A stretch of DNA of 64,000 nucleotides from Dehalogenimonas formicexedens (GTDB lineage: Bacteria > Chloroflexota > Dehalococcoidia > Dehalococcoidales > Dehalococcoidaceae), in the NCBI RefSeq assembly GCF_001953175.1, contig NZ_CP018258.1, positions 1,826,210-1,890,209 of the forward strand, read 5' to 3'. The notes below the pieces were generated by a model that searched no databases, was not told where the DNA came from, and saw only the letters and a program-made list of their open reading frames with translations. Both the position numbers and the translations under genes were made by a program. Shown here one piece after another: positions 44,215 through 52,929 of this stretch. Positions within the stretch are counted from its first letter, which is position 1, and each line of letters opens with the position of its first letter.

Positions 44215-44748
44215 ATGGAGATGGAGTTGAGACCGAGTCGGGGCGGTTTCCTTCGGCCGTTCGGCTGCGGTTGGTTCATCCGGGAGTACCTCCTGGGAAA
44301 CGGGCCGGAGGGTTCGCCGCGGATCGACCGGGAGCGCGGCGCGCCGCAGGCAGACATCAACTACGAATACAAGGAAGCGCTAGCCAGGGCGACGGCAAGG
44401 GAGAGGTCCGAACGGATCATCAGCAAGCAAGTGGTCCGGGGCGTAGATGTCACCGAGGAATATGCCGAAGAAATCTACCAGAAGCAGCTCAAGAGGGTTT
44501 CACGGAAGTTCACCCACATGCGGTATCACTCATTCTTGATGTATTTCGGCGTGCTCAAGAGGTTGGGGTGGGTGGAGGCGACCGAAAGGATGGAACCGTC
44601 GGCAATTCAAGACAATTACCCCGATGCCCCGGAGCGGACATATTACCGACTGACCCGGGTAGGAATCTCGGCCGATGACCGGTCTTGGGCGAATCCACTA
44701 TTCACTTTGTATCCCGAAATCGGACCGAACCACCTGAAAAACAATTGA
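44215..44748 (+). CDS. Uncharacterised winged-helix-like protein
   Basis: 177 residues. A charged helical centre (ALARATARERSERIISKQVV) is followed by a region with the look of a winged helix (YFGVLKRLGWVEATERMEPS, then TYYRLTRVG). No family recognised. Its stop overlaps the TTG start of the second tyrosine recombinase, so the pair is translated together. Confidence 0.6.
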   Translation: MEMELRPSRGGFLRPFGCGWFIREYLLGNGPEGSPRIDRERGAPQADINYEYKEALARATARERSERIISKQVVRGVDVTEEYAEEIYQKQLKRVSRKFTHMRYHSFLMYFGVLKRLGWVEATERMEPSAIQDNYPDAPERTYYRLTRVGISADDRSWANPLFTLYPEIGPNHLKNN

Positions 44749-45449
44749 CCACAAAAAGCTATCTCGAACCGCAAGATATTGGCTGCTTGATTAGCGCCGC
44801 CGACAATTTACGCGACAGGCTGCTGGCCACCATGTTATTCCATCTTGGCTGCCGGATTTCAGAAGCGTTGGGAATAACGGTCGATGACATCGACCTCGAC
44901 GGTAGGGCCGTCACGATTAAGCACTTGAAATCCCGCATCAAGCTGAAATGTCCTAAATGTGGCTCTGCTCTCGGCCTGGCAACCGTTTTCTGCCCGAAAT
45001 GCGGGGACAAGGTAGAGGCAGCGGTCAAAGAGCTGAGAGAGCATCGCAGGCAACGGGTGCTGCCGCTGGACTGCGACCTCGTCACCCTGCTCCGGGAATA
45101 TATCTCCAACGGGAGCCTGGTATGTCGAAACGGGAAGCACCTCCTTTTCGGAATCAACAGGCACAGAGCCTGGCAAGTTATCAAAACCCTCGCCGAGAAA
45201 GCTCAGTTGCCGAGGATCATCAACAACGAATCAGGCAAGGTTCATCACGTTTCACCGCACAAGCTTAGGGACGCCTTCGCCGTCCACGCAGTCAAACACA
45301 ACGACACCGGCGACGGTCTGAGAATGCTTCAGGAACATCTTGGTCACCAGAGCTTCAACACTACGGCACGGTATCGTAAAGTCGCCGGTGAGGAGCATCG
45401 GCGTTGGTACGACGACCTCTGGAAGGATGGTGACCCTGCTAAAGCCTAA
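44745..45449 (+). CDS. Short tyrosine recombinase with zinc-ribbon insertion (copy 2)
   Basis: 234 residues from a TTG that overlaps the previous stop; this start aligns with copy 1 (TTKSYLEPQDIG against GKAYLEPGDVAK), while the ATG at 44685 would overlap the previous gene by 64 bases. Catalytic residues: LGCRISEALGI, HKLRDAFAVHAV, LGHQSFNTTARYRKV. The zinc ribbon is CPKCGSALGLATVFCPKCGD. Like copy 1 it has no N-terminal arm-binding domain. It is the last element gene; the following 195 bases to 45644 hold only a short hairpin (AGCATC/GATGCT near 45470-45490). Confidence 0.85.
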   Translation: MTTKSYLEPQDIGCLISAADNLRDRLLATMLFHLGCRISEALGITVDDIDLDGRAVTIKHLKSRIKLKCPKCGSALGLATVFCPKCGDKVEAAVKELREHRRQRVLPLDCDLVTLLREYISNGSLVCRNGKHLLFGINRHRAWQVIKTLAEKAQLPRIINNESGKVHHVSPHKLRDAFAVHAVKHNDTGDGLRMLQEHLGHQSFNTTARYRKVAGEEHRRWYDDLWKDGDPAKA

Positions 45450-45644
45450 GTGGGGCACTTCCTTTTGAGCATCTCGCTGGGGGATGCTGCACATTCGCAG
45501 ATATTGTTGCGAGGCTATTAAACAAACTCTTGCTTGCCTAGCAATTGTTCGAGCCAATTTTTATGAAACATCGGAATAAAAACCTGCGCGTACCACGTTG
45601 AACACAAAACCACGTAACATCTTTATTACGAGTAAATAGCATGT

Positions 45645-46241
45645 TTAAATCACAATATCCATCAGTCCCACGGTGTTGTGCTCAGACAGGAAAGAGTCAT
45701 CCGGACCAAATGCCCACATAACCTCGTTGTTGCCCTTAACCAAAATGCGGTGTGTTAAGTCTCCAGGATTTGATTTACGTTTGAATTTCAATTGTAGTAA
45801 TACCATCATTTTCACTTCCTGACACCAAGACACCGGTAGGATTAGTATCCAATGAATGAGTTCCCGTGAAGTCGATATGCATAAATTCATTGAAGACGAC
45901 TTGCCCATTTTGAACAAACCCAATAAACGTGTCAGAATCCCCAGCATGTGCATCGGAAGAAAGTGACAACGCGGCCCAGCCAGTTGTCCGAGCTTTGAGT
46001 CCAATATATACGTAGGTGGTATCAGAGCTCCAACTAAGGTTAAATATATCATTGTAAATCTGGGTCTTTTGGTATTTACCTGGTGGAAAATCGAGCGATC
46101 CAGAAGATGCACTTGTCGTAAGGATGGGTTGGCTGTTGGTATCTCGGGTGTTGTGCTTGAGCTATTACAGCCGGCCAAAATTGAAACCGAAATGAGCGAT
46201 GCTAATGCGGCGAGAGTTGTTGGCACCAGGGTTTTGAACAC
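45645..46241 (-). pseudogene. DOMON-type lipoprotein gene with two frameshifts
   Basis: The N-terminus is a lipoprotein signal (LASLISVSILAGC). After about residue 38 the conserved sequence moves to another frame: TTSASSGSLDFPPGKYQKTQ ... NLSWSSDTTYVYIGLKARTT ... LSSDAHAGDSDTFIGFVQNG, up to GITTIEIQ near 45780. It then returns to the first frame for FKRKSNPGDLTHRILVKGNN ... MWAFGPDDSFLSEHN. The restored protein looks like a DOMON/ethylbenzene-dehydrogenase-like heme or sugar-binding lipoprotein of about 195 residues. Two shifts (near 46130 and 45780) make it a pseudogene unless the sequence has errors. Confidence 0.7.
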
Positions 46242-46318
46242 GAGTGCGACTTTATTGCCATTATTCTTTAAACCTCAATGAGTGTTAGATTCGAGTTTTC
46301 ACACACTCTAACCGTAGG

Positions 46319-47092
46319 CTACCCTATTAGTTGGTATACTTGGAAGTGCTTAGATTCCAATTCCATCAGGCTCATATCCCAATCAAAGATGAGCAAACTA
46401 TTTTGCATTCCTGAATGACTCAGAAGTCGTCGCCCATCTTTGGAAACGACACTTTCTCCACCGATCCAATCAACGTTCTTTTCAGTGCCGGTGCGATTGC
46501 ATACCCAGAGCGGGATACTGGCCTCTAATGTTCGCCTCTCCCAGCGGTCACCCGGACCATATTTCGCACCCCATGCGGCGGGACATATTAACAACTGGGC
46601 GCCTTTGTCCTTATGTTGCATCGCTAACTGACCTTCATAAATATCCGCGCAAATTAGAATACCAACATTCACTCCGTCTATTAAGACCGGTTGAATCGTC
46701 TCTCCTGGAGTTGACCAGCCTTCTTCTAAACCTGGATGAACCATAATTTTCCGGTGCTTTCCGGCAATCTTTCCCATTGAATCGATGACATAAGCCGTGT
46801 TATGTAAGTTCCCAGTTGCAGCGTCGCGCTCCGGTTGGCAAATGATAAGGTTCAACTTCCTTGATGATGCTAGGGTTTGCAGCCTTCCTAACCATTCATC
46901 CGATGCGGAAGGTATCCAGTCGGTGCCGACAACATCGGAGAAAAAGTAACCGCAAACGGCTAATTCAGGGGTAATGATCCAGGTGGCTCCCAAATCGGCC
47001 GATCTCAGTATTCCCATTTCAATTAGCTTTCGGTTATGGGTTATTTCGCCCGGTTTAGGACTTATATGCAACAAACTCACACGTGTCAACAT
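46319..47092 (-). CDS. Carbon-nitrogen hydrolase (nitrilase/amidase superfamily)
   Basis: 257 residues. The catalytic triad is visible: Glu in ITPELAVCGYFF, Lys in AGKHRKIMVHPG and Cys in GILICADIYEG. Members cleave amides or nitriles or transfer ammonia from glutamine. It is the last gene of the corrinoid operon and overlaps the degenerate CobO-like gene by seven bases. In this setting it might hydrolyse an amide side chain of the corrin ring; that is inference from position only. Confidence 0.85.
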   Translation of the reverse strand: MLTRVSLLHISPKPGEITHNRKLIEMGILRSADLGATWIITPELAVCGYFFSDVVGTDWIPSASDEWLGRLQTLASSRKLNLIICQPERDAATGNLHNTAYVIDSMGKIAGKHRKIMVHPGLEEGWSTPGETIQPVLIDGVNVGILICADIYEGQLAMQHKDKGAQLLICPAAWGAKYGPGDRWERRTLEASIPLWVCNRTGTEKNVDWIGGESVVSKDGRRLLSHSGMQNSLLIFDWDMSLMELESKHFQVYQLIG

Positions 47093-47541
47093 TTCTCACA
47101 CTCGCACCCGGTAACCAGATCGGCAACCCCAATTACCTTTTCGTTGGCGTAGTTTCCAGTCAGGATGATTTCGGTCTTGCCATGATCAACTTTCAACAAT
47201 TCCAAGATTCGTTCCCCTGAAATTCTTTGCTCGCCCCTGCTTAAGACTTGGTCGAAAACCACCACATCGAAATTCTCGCCCCCAGCATTCAAGAATGTAC
47301 TATCGGAGTCGAGAAGAGAGAATTTGTCGCTTGAATCTACCAAGTCAACAACGACACCAGGCAACCGATTCAGTGTTCCCGACCTGGTAATGTCTTCGGC
47401 AGAAGCGCTACCAAAAAAGACGATATGCACTTTAAGACCGTAACCTGCTGCCCTGATCGCGGTTCCGATGGCCGCCGAAGTCTCAACATGACCTTCACCG
47501 AGAAACACCTGGATCATGCCTTTCCGTTCGGTCATCGCCAC
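47086..47541 (-). CDS. Degenerate CobO/CobA-like protein without a working P-loop
   Basis: 151 residues that align with the corrinoid adenosyltransferase at 52393 (MIQVFLGEGHVETSAAIGTA against KIHVFHGDGRGKTSAAMGEV). The Walker A motif has lost both its Gly and its Lys (GEGHVETS instead of GDGRGKTS). The segment FDVVVFDQVLSRGEQ parallels FDLVILDEIINAQYY. It ends in CECEKC, a possible metal site absent from CobO. ATP binding in the usual way is unlikely; it may bind corrinoid or act as a regulatory or chaperone subunit. Confidence 0.75.
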   Translation of the reverse strand: MAMTERKGMIQVFLGEGHVETSAAIGTAIRAAGYGLKVHIVFFGSASAEDITRSGTLNRLPGVVVDLVDSSDKFSLLDSDSTFLNAGGENFDVVVFDQVLSRGEQRISGERILELLKVDHGKTEIILTGNYANEKVIGVADLVTGCECEKC

Positions 47542-47557
47542 ATCTCAATCAAGGAGT

Positions 47558-48253
47558 TTATTCCCATATGCTACCCTCGTTATAGACAACCATGACCGAC
47601 AGCCAGTTGAACTTCATTCCAGCCACCGTGCCAAGTGAAGTCTGAGTAACGTGCTCATCTTCCAACGTCAGGTTTTCGAATACCGTCACTCTAGAAGTCG
47701 GCTTGACTTCTTGGGCCAACAAAAAGCGAGCCGTTAGCGACGGCATCTGACGGACGCCAGACAGGATGATCAGGTTCAAGCCATTGGACAGCGCCTGCAC
47801 CATCCGTTTCCGTTTCAATCTAAGGTCTCTGCCGCCATCCCTGGGCAACGGATGATAGGTGATAATGGCTGAATCAGCCAGGGATATTTTGGCCTTGGCC
47901 GCTGCCAACTGGACAGAACTGATCCCGGGAACGACTTGAACGTCGAAACCGTCAAAAGTCGAAAGCAACTCGTTAAGACCAGCCGGCGCCACCAATGGAT
48001 CTCCGGTTTTAAGTACTACCACCGTCGAACCGTTTTTAGTCGCCTGAATTGCTGCCTGGTCGGGAATCTCCAAGTAATTATGGCATTCCTGGAGGAATAT
48101 CCTTTGATTTCGTACCAGGCTCGCTACCGGCCTAAAATCCTGTTCCCAGCCGACGAGGATATCGGCAGAGATCACCAGTTCCCGCACTCTTCTTGAGACC
48201 CAATCGGGTGAGCCCGGTCCGACACCAACGATATATACTTTGCTTTTATCCAC
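47558..48253 (-). CDS. cbiE: CbiE-like precorrin methyltransferase
   Basis: 231 residues of the tetrapyrrole methylase fold. The SAM-binding start VYIVGVGPGSPDWVSRRVRE, the segment VVLKTGDPLVAPAG and VVPGISSVQLAAAKAKI are those of CbiE (the C5 methyltransferase half of precorrin-6Y/cobalt-precorrin-7 methylase). There is no CbiT domain and no other ring-building gene nearby, so complete de novo synthesis is not indicated. It may methylate a salvaged corrinoid or related compound. It overlaps the BtuF-like gene by eight bases. Confidence 0.8.
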   Translation of the reverse strand: MDKSKVYIVGVGPGSPDWVSRRVRELVISADILVGWEQDFRPVASLVRNQRIFLQECHNYLEIPDQAAIQATKNGSTVVVLKTGDPLVAPAGLNELLSTFDGFDVQVVPGISSVQLAAAKAKISLADSAIITYHPLPRDGGRDLRLKRKRMVQALSNGLNLIILSGVRQMPSLTARFLLAQEVKPTSRVTVFENLTLEDEHVTQTSLGTVAGMKFNWLSVMVVYNEGSIWE

Positions 48254-49133
48254 TAGGGATTCCTTTAAAAGTCGCCGTCTTGTTGAATATTTCAGGATAG
48301 AATAATTCAGCCAGCTTTTCGATTCCCTCCACCATCCGGGGGCCGGGGCGACTGATCAGGTCGCTGCTCACACCATAAATACGGCCTGTCTGCCTCGCCT
48401 TGGTCCCGGCAATAGCAGGCTCTTTACGAGCAATCTCTAAAGGTTCTTGGGGATTTGCTAAGTATCCCGTCTCTGCAATGATAATATCCGGATCGCTTTT
48501 AACAACGTCAGTAAACGTCGGGTAGGGATAATAATCGCCGAAATCCCGACCGACGTTGTAGCCACCGGCAATATCGGTAAGAGTGTCTCCGATAGTTTTA
48601 GCGCCGAAGGTTTTCCAAGTGCTTGATTCATGCAGATAAAAAACCCGAGGCCGGTCCTTTGCTTTCACCCGAGCGACCTTTGAGCTCACAAAGCAGAGCC
48701 GGCTTCTAATCGATATCTCAAGTCCGGCAGCGGCTTGGTCTTTACCAACACACCAACCAATGATTCTAATAGCTTTAATCATCTCTTCAATGGTGTTTGC
48801 CTCAAGAACAATCACCGGGCAACCTATTCTTTCAAGATCAGACAGCAAACCTTTTAAATGGATAGCAGCGGCGATGATCAGATCGGGTTTGCTTTCTCGG
48901 ATGAGATCAAGGTCAACCGTGCTAAAGCCGCTGACTTTAGGTTTGGACCTGGCATCCAACGGATAGTCACAATAATCGGTAACCCCGTACAGGTTATTTT
49001 CGGCCCCGAGCGCGTAGACGATTTCGGTACTGCTGGGGGCAAGCGAGACAATCCGGGTTTTGGGGACTTCCAGCCACATCTGACGGCCGGCCTGGTCGGT
49101 GATCACAAGCTGGTTATTTAAGACTGTATTCAT
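48246..49133 (-). CDS. BtuF-like corrinoid-binding protein without signal peptide
   Basis: 295 residues of the vitamin B12/iron-siderophore-binding fold: KTRIVSLAPSSTEIVYALGA, YGVTDYCDYPLDARSKPKVS, LDLIRESKPDLIIAA and GDYYPYPTFTDVVKSDPDII. It begins MNTVLNNQLVITDQAGRQMW with neither a signal peptide nor a lipobox, so it should stay in the cytosol, unlike transport BtuF. No BtuC or BtuD gene is in the window. It may hold corrinoid for the enzymes of the cluster. It overlaps its neighbours by eight and one bases. Confidence 0.8.
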   Translation of the reverse strand: MNTVLNNQLVITDQAGRQMWLEVPKTRIVSLAPSSTEIVYALGAENNLYGVTDYCDYPLDARSKPKVSGFSTVDLDLIRESKPDLIIAAAIHLKGLLSDLERIGCPVIVLEANTIEEMIKAIRIIGWCVGKDQAAAGLEISIRSRLCFVSSKVARVKAKDRPRVFYLHESSTWKTFGAKTIGDTLTDIAGGYNVGRDFGDYYPYPTFTDVVKSDPDIIIAETGYLANPQEPLEIARKEPAIAGTKARQTGRIYGVSSDLISRPGPRMVEGIEKLAELFYPEIFNKTATFKGIPSG

Positions 49134-49948
49134 TATTTTTTCAGACCGCCTTCCAGATGATAGTTGGGGTCCTTGGCCAGTTGTTTTCCAAAGGCTATTT
49201 TACAGGCCTTGGTAACCGTGCTGGCCATAAGTTCCCCTAGTTTGGTGTGGCCGCCGGCGTACCGGCATTTGAATTCGCTGCCCGAAACAACAATTATCTG
49301 GTCGGTGCCGGTGCCGGTTGCCTGGAGGGTGGGATTGAATGAACTATGGATACCCAAATCCTGCAAGGCGACGTCTTTGGCTTCGGTGGCCGTAATAAAA
49401 CTCGATGCCATAGTTCCCAGGGATAGTCTGGCGTTGGTGGTTAGAACGATATTGATCGTACCGCACGGCTGATATTTGCCTTCTACCTCTGTACCGCAGG
49501 CTTTGTCTACTCCAGCCCGCATAGCATTGTGGCGGAAACCCGCGGTGACCCAGGAATGTACCCAAAAGTTCTGAAAACTCTCGGAGGCCTGTGACATGTC
49601 TTTCATGTCCACCCCGGTGGCCAGCGTCGTGACTTCCCTGGTGGGCACACCGTAACGATCAGCGATCACTTTTACCAGATCCTTCAGGTAGTTATCGTAG
49701 CTCAGGTCATGAAAATGTAGGTGATCGCACAGATCTTTGGGCATATAGGAGTTGCAGACAAGTTTAATGCGCCGATATCCCCCATCACCCGAGAGGGACG
49801 CGTGCGGTTCATCAAACCGTATCACCAGAGTGTTGGCATCGGTATTCCAGGCTCGGTGGGTTACAATTTCGGTTGAGCCACCAGGAAAAACACCTGCCTC
49901 GGCGGTACCAGTAACCATCACTGAAGGTCCGAAATTGGGGTTTACCAT
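49133..49948 (-). CDS. cbiZ: CbiZ adenosylcobinamide amidohydrolase (copy 1)
   Basis: 271 residues. The signature ITATEAKDVALQDLGIHSSF, then LQATGTGTDQIIVVSG, and AGFRHNAMRAGVDKACG identify CbiZ, which removes the aminopropanol-linked nucleotide loop from foreign cobamides so that the lower ligand can be exchanged. Dehalococcoidia depend on such remodelling. A second, diverged copy lies at 55439. It overlaps the desulfurase gene by seven bases and the BtuF-like gene by one. Confidence 0.9.
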   Translation of the reverse strand: MVNPNFGPSVMVTGTAEAGVFPGGSTEIVTHRAWNTDANTLVIRFDEPHASLSGDGGYRRIKLVCNSYMPKDLCDHLHFHDLSYDNYLKDLVKVIADRYGVPTREVTTLATGVDMKDMSQASESFQNFWVHSWVTAGFRHNAMRAGVDKACGTEVEGKYQPCGTINIVLTTNARLSLGTMASSFITATEAKDVALQDLGIHSSFNPTLQATGTGTDQIIVVSGSEFKCRYAGGHTKLGELMASTVTKACKIAFGKQLAKDPNYHLEGGLKK

Positions 49949-51099
49949 CGCGAATAAACCTCTGATTCAGCCCGCACTTTTTGGACAATTTCGGAAAGCG
50001 TCTGCACTGCCCTTTTGATATCCTCGTCCGTAGTGTGTTTGCCCAGCGATAATCTTATGGAACAGTTGGCCAAATCACGGTCGAGCCCGGTTGCCAGGAG
50101 CACATATGGGGCTTCGTGTGTCGCCGAGCTGCAGGCCGATCCTGTGGACACGCAGATGCCTCGCTTGGCTAGTTCCCCCGAGAGATACTCTCCCTCCATG
50201 CCCTCAATGCTGACATTCACATTTCCGGGCAGACGCTTATCGGGATGGCCGTTAAGGCGCGAGCCGGGAACAGAAGTCATGATCCCGGCTATAAGATCCC
50301 GGCTCATCTTTCTAAGGCAAAATTCCTCTCCGGCTGATTCATACCTGGCGATCTCGGCAGCGGCGCCCATGCCTACGATCGCCGGGACATTTTCGGTACC
50401 CGATCGGAGCCCTTCCTCCTGACCACCTCCGAAAATAATCGGCGACAGCGCCACGCTTCCCCGGGCATACAGGGCGCCAACGCCCTTCGGGCCGTAAAAC
50501 TTATGGGCGGACAGCGACATCAGGTCGATATCACTTCTCTCGACATCGATAGGAAGATGCCCTACTGCCTGGACGGCATCGGTGTGAAACAGGACCCCAA
50601 GTTTCTGACAGATGGCGCCAATCTCAGCTACCGGCTCGATCGTGCCGATGACGTTGTTGGCAGTCATGATACTGACAAGGATGGTGTCTGGCCTGATCGC
50701 ATCCCTGACGTTTTCGGGAGCCACTATTCCGAAAGGATCGACCTCAAGATAGGTCACTTCAAATCCGTTTCGCTCAAGATTCCGGCAGGCTTCTAGCACA
50801 GCATGGTGCTCGATTTGTGAAGTGATGACATGCCGCCCCTTAGATACGTTGGCTCCCGCCACACCCAAAATGGCCAGATTATCTGCCTCAGTGCCGCCGC
50901 TGGTGAAAATAACTTCGTTTGGTTGGCAGTTAATGAGCTGGGCAACTTGTTCCCGCGCCCTCTCGACCGCTTCCCTGGCCCGGCGGCCCAAGGGATGAAT
51001 CGAAGACGGATTGCCGTAATCATAGTAAAAATACGGTAGCATCGCTGCCACCGCCTCAGGATCGACAGCCGTTCCGGCGGCATGATCAAGATAGATCAC
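49942..51099 (-). CDS. Cysteine desulfurase (NifS/IscS type)
   Basis: 385 residues, PLP enzyme. It has MIYLDHAAGTAVDPEAVAAM, SGGTEADNLAI, the PLP lysine in SLSAHKFYGPKGVGALY, and the sulfur-carrying Cys in STGSACSSATHEAPYVL. It would deliver sulfur for Fe-S clusters. In a cluster with three radical SAM proteins this may be a dedicated Fe-S supply, or a sulfur donor for the product itself. No IscU scaffold lies beside it. Confidence 0.92.
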   Translation of the reverse strand: MIYLDHAAGTAVDPEAVAAMLPYFYYDYGNPSSIHPLGRRAREAVERAREQVAQLINCQPNEVIFTSGGTEADNLAILGVAGANVSKGRHVITSQIEHHAVLEACRNLERNGFEVTYLEVDPFGIVAPENVRDAIRPDTILVSIMTANNVIGTIEPVAEIGAICQKLGVLFHTDAVQAVGHLPIDVERSDIDLMSLSAHKFYGPKGVGALYARGSVALSPIIFGGGQEEGLRSGTENVPAIVGMGAAAEIARYESAGEEFCLRKMSRDLIAGIMTSVPGSRLNGHPDKRLPGNVNVSIEGMEGEYLSGELAKRGICVSTGSACSSATHEAPYVLLATGLDRDLANCSIRLSLGKHTTDEDIKRAVQTLSEIVQKVRAESEVYSRW

Positions 51100-51147
51100 G
51101 TCGTCTAAGTGCCTATCGGGATTATTTAATCGGATATCGTTTTCCTT

Positions 51148-51405
51148 TTAACAGGCACGAGGCCGGGCCTGAGATTTTTTAACGTTATAGGCAACGACCG
51201 CCGCGTCGATGTCCTTACCAAGGCCTTCCACTTCTTTCAACTGATCCTGGGACAGTTTGGCGTATTCTTCATTCATCGCCGAGAAAGCGATGAGCTGTAC
51301 CCCAAGTTTGCGTTCGAGCGCCCGGACTTTATCCAGCGCAGCATCATCAAGGGGTTTGACCGGGATCTTTACGAAGCAATGGGCTAATTCTTTGGCCATT
51401 TCCAA
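51148..51405 (-). CDS. Uncharacterised 85-residue protein of the corrinoid operon
   Basis: Begins MEMAKELAHCFVKIPVKPLD; helical and charged, with RALERKLGVQLIAFSAMNEE and a C-terminal tail QARPRAC. Two cysteines only. It lies between the desulfurase (48-base gap) and cbiB (11-base gap) in the same direction. GGAGG lies in front of the ATG. No family recognised. Confidence 0.65.
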   Translation of the reverse strand: MEMAKELAHCFVKIPVKPLDDAALDKVRALERKLGVQLIAFSAMNEEYAKLSQDQLKEVEGLGKDIDAAVVAYNVKKSQARPRAC

Positions 51406-51416
51406 CCTCCAAGCGC

Positions 51417-52367
51417 TTAAAATACGTAAAATGCCAGCCAGAGGACACTTGCACTGAGTGCGATATCGGTGGCGGCCATGAACCAGAAGAGATGCACCGC
51501 ATGACCGATTACACCTGGGGCCAGGGGCAGATCGGCATCTCCCAGGGCGTAGTGGGCGTTTCGATCGAGTCTGACCTCAAGGGCACCGGCAGCAGCCGCC
51601 ATCGGCCAACCCCCGTTCGGGCTTTCGGTTTTAGCGTGGTCCCGCATCGTAATGTGCCAGGCCTTTTTCGAGTTCAGACCGGTAAGCCAGGCTGCGGTGA
51701 TAAAGAAGAATGCAGTCAGCCTGGCCGGGATAAAGTTAACGACGTCATCGAAAATGGCGGCGAATTTTCCAAGGTATTCGTACTGCCCCCGGTGGCCCAG
51801 CATGCCGTCAAGGGTATTGGCTACCCGGTAGGCCACGGCGCCGGGCACTCCAAGGATGAGAAAATAGAATAAGGGAGCAACCAAAAAATCCGATGCATTC
51901 TCGGCCAGGGATCTGACGGTCGAAGACACGATTGGTGGGACTGTTTCATCAAGCGATCCTCGTTCAACCGTGGTAAGCAGATAGCGGATCTTCTTGTCGG
52001 CGTTCTCAATCTGTAAGTCGCTACCCTTGAGATATTTTTCCACTAACAGCGACATCTGGCCATTGAATTTAAGGCAGAATGTCGGCTTCAGGATGATTAC
52101 CCCGATTAGGAGATAAAGGACGATATTTAAACCTTTCAACAAGCTCAAGAGCCAATAGGTGATGCCACCAAAAAAGGCGATCAGGATAAGGGAAGCAAAC
52201 ATGCCAAAAACGAATTGCAGGGTGTGGTTCTTGATCCCAAGCCCGATCTTTTCTACGACAGAGATCGCTCGCCCGATCCAGACGGTGAGGTGGACGGCTG
52301 CCGGGGGTTCGGCAATCACCAAGTCTAACAGCACCGCACCTAAGAGAATCCAGATGTCGTAACTCAC
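51417..52367 (-). CDS. cbiB: Adenosylcobinamide-phosphate synthase CbiB/CobD
   Basis: 316 residues with about five membrane segments. The family motifs SLAENASDFLVAPLFYFLIL, YRVANTLDGMLGHR and ESPNGGWPMAAAAGALEVRL are present. It joins aminopropanol phosphate to adenosylcobyric acid, the step that follows CbiZ action in remodelling. This gives the cluster both the removal (CbiZ) and re-attachment (CbiB) steps. Confidence 0.93.
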   Translation of the reverse strand: MSYDIWILLGAVLLDLVIAEPPAAVHLTVWIGRAISVVEKIGLGIKNHTLQFVFGMFASLILIAFFGGITYWLLSLLKGLNIVLYLLIGVIILKPTFCLKFNGQMSLLVEKYLKGSDLQIENADKKIRYLLTTVERGSLDETVPPIVSSTVRSLAENASDFLVAPLFYFLILGVPGAVAYRVANTLDGMLGHRGQYEYLGKFAAIFDDVVNFIPARLTAFFFITAAWLTGLNSKKAWHITMRDHAKTESPNGGWPMAAAAGALEVRLDRNAHYALGDADLPLAPGVIGHAVHLFWFMAATDIALSASVLWLAFYVF

Positions 52368-52392
52368 GGATATATCCCTGCTTCAGCTGCCT

Positions 52393-52929
52393 TCAGAAAT
52401 CTATGCCTTTCCTGGCAAAAATACCTTTGTCGTATGGATGCTTGATTTTGTGAAAAACACACACCTGGTCAGCGCGTTCTAGAATCCTTTTATCGGCAGT
52501 TTTACCGGTAAGAATCATTGACATCCCGTTTGGCTTGGAAACCATCAGTTTCACAATGTCGTCGGCTAAAATCAGACCGTAATACTGGGCATTGATAATC
52601 TCGTCGAGAATCACCAGGTCAAAACGGCCTGACTTTAAAATAGCTCCGGAGTATTCTAAAGCCTGCCGGGCTAGCACCTTGTCCTGGGTCTCGGCATCAG
52701 CACCGCTTAAAAAGCCGCTGCGGCCGAAAACGGCGTATTCGACCCCCAGGTTTTCCAGGGATCTGTATTCCGCACCTTTCCGTTTGCCTTTCATGAAGAA
52801 AACGACGCCTACTCTTTGCCCCAGAGCCTTGGCTCTAAGCACCTCGCCCATCGCTGCCGAGGTCTTGCCGCGCCCGTCCCCATGAAACACGTGTATTTTG
52901 CCAACCGTAGTCATTGGATTCGGCATCAA
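52393..52929 (-). CDS. cobO: Corrinoid adenosyltransferase CobO/CobA
   Basis: 178 residues with an intact P-loop FHGDGRGKTSAAMGEVLRA, LVILDEIINAQYYGL and a C-terminal KHPYDKGIFARKGIDF, all typical of the CobO type. It transfers adenosyl from ATP to Co(I) corrinoid, forming the Co-C bond. It overlaps the RNR-like gene by four bases, an arrangement that would supply adenosylcobalamin for that enzyme. Confidence 0.92.
   Translation of the reverse strand: MMPNPMTTVGKIHVFHGDGRGKTSAAMGEVLRAKALGQRVGVVFFMKGKRKGAEYRSLENLGVEYAVFGRSGFLSGADAETQDKVLARQALEYSGAILKSGRFDLVILDEIINAQYYGLILADDIVKLMVSKPNGMSMILTGKTADKRILERADQVCVFHKIKHPYDKGIFARKGIDF

Noticed and set aside
45450-46320. Right attachment site as a copy of the tRNA-Ala 3' end
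   Set aside because: No stretch matching the T arm and acceptor end (TTCGAATCCCCTCAGC) was found by eye here or elsewhere in the window.
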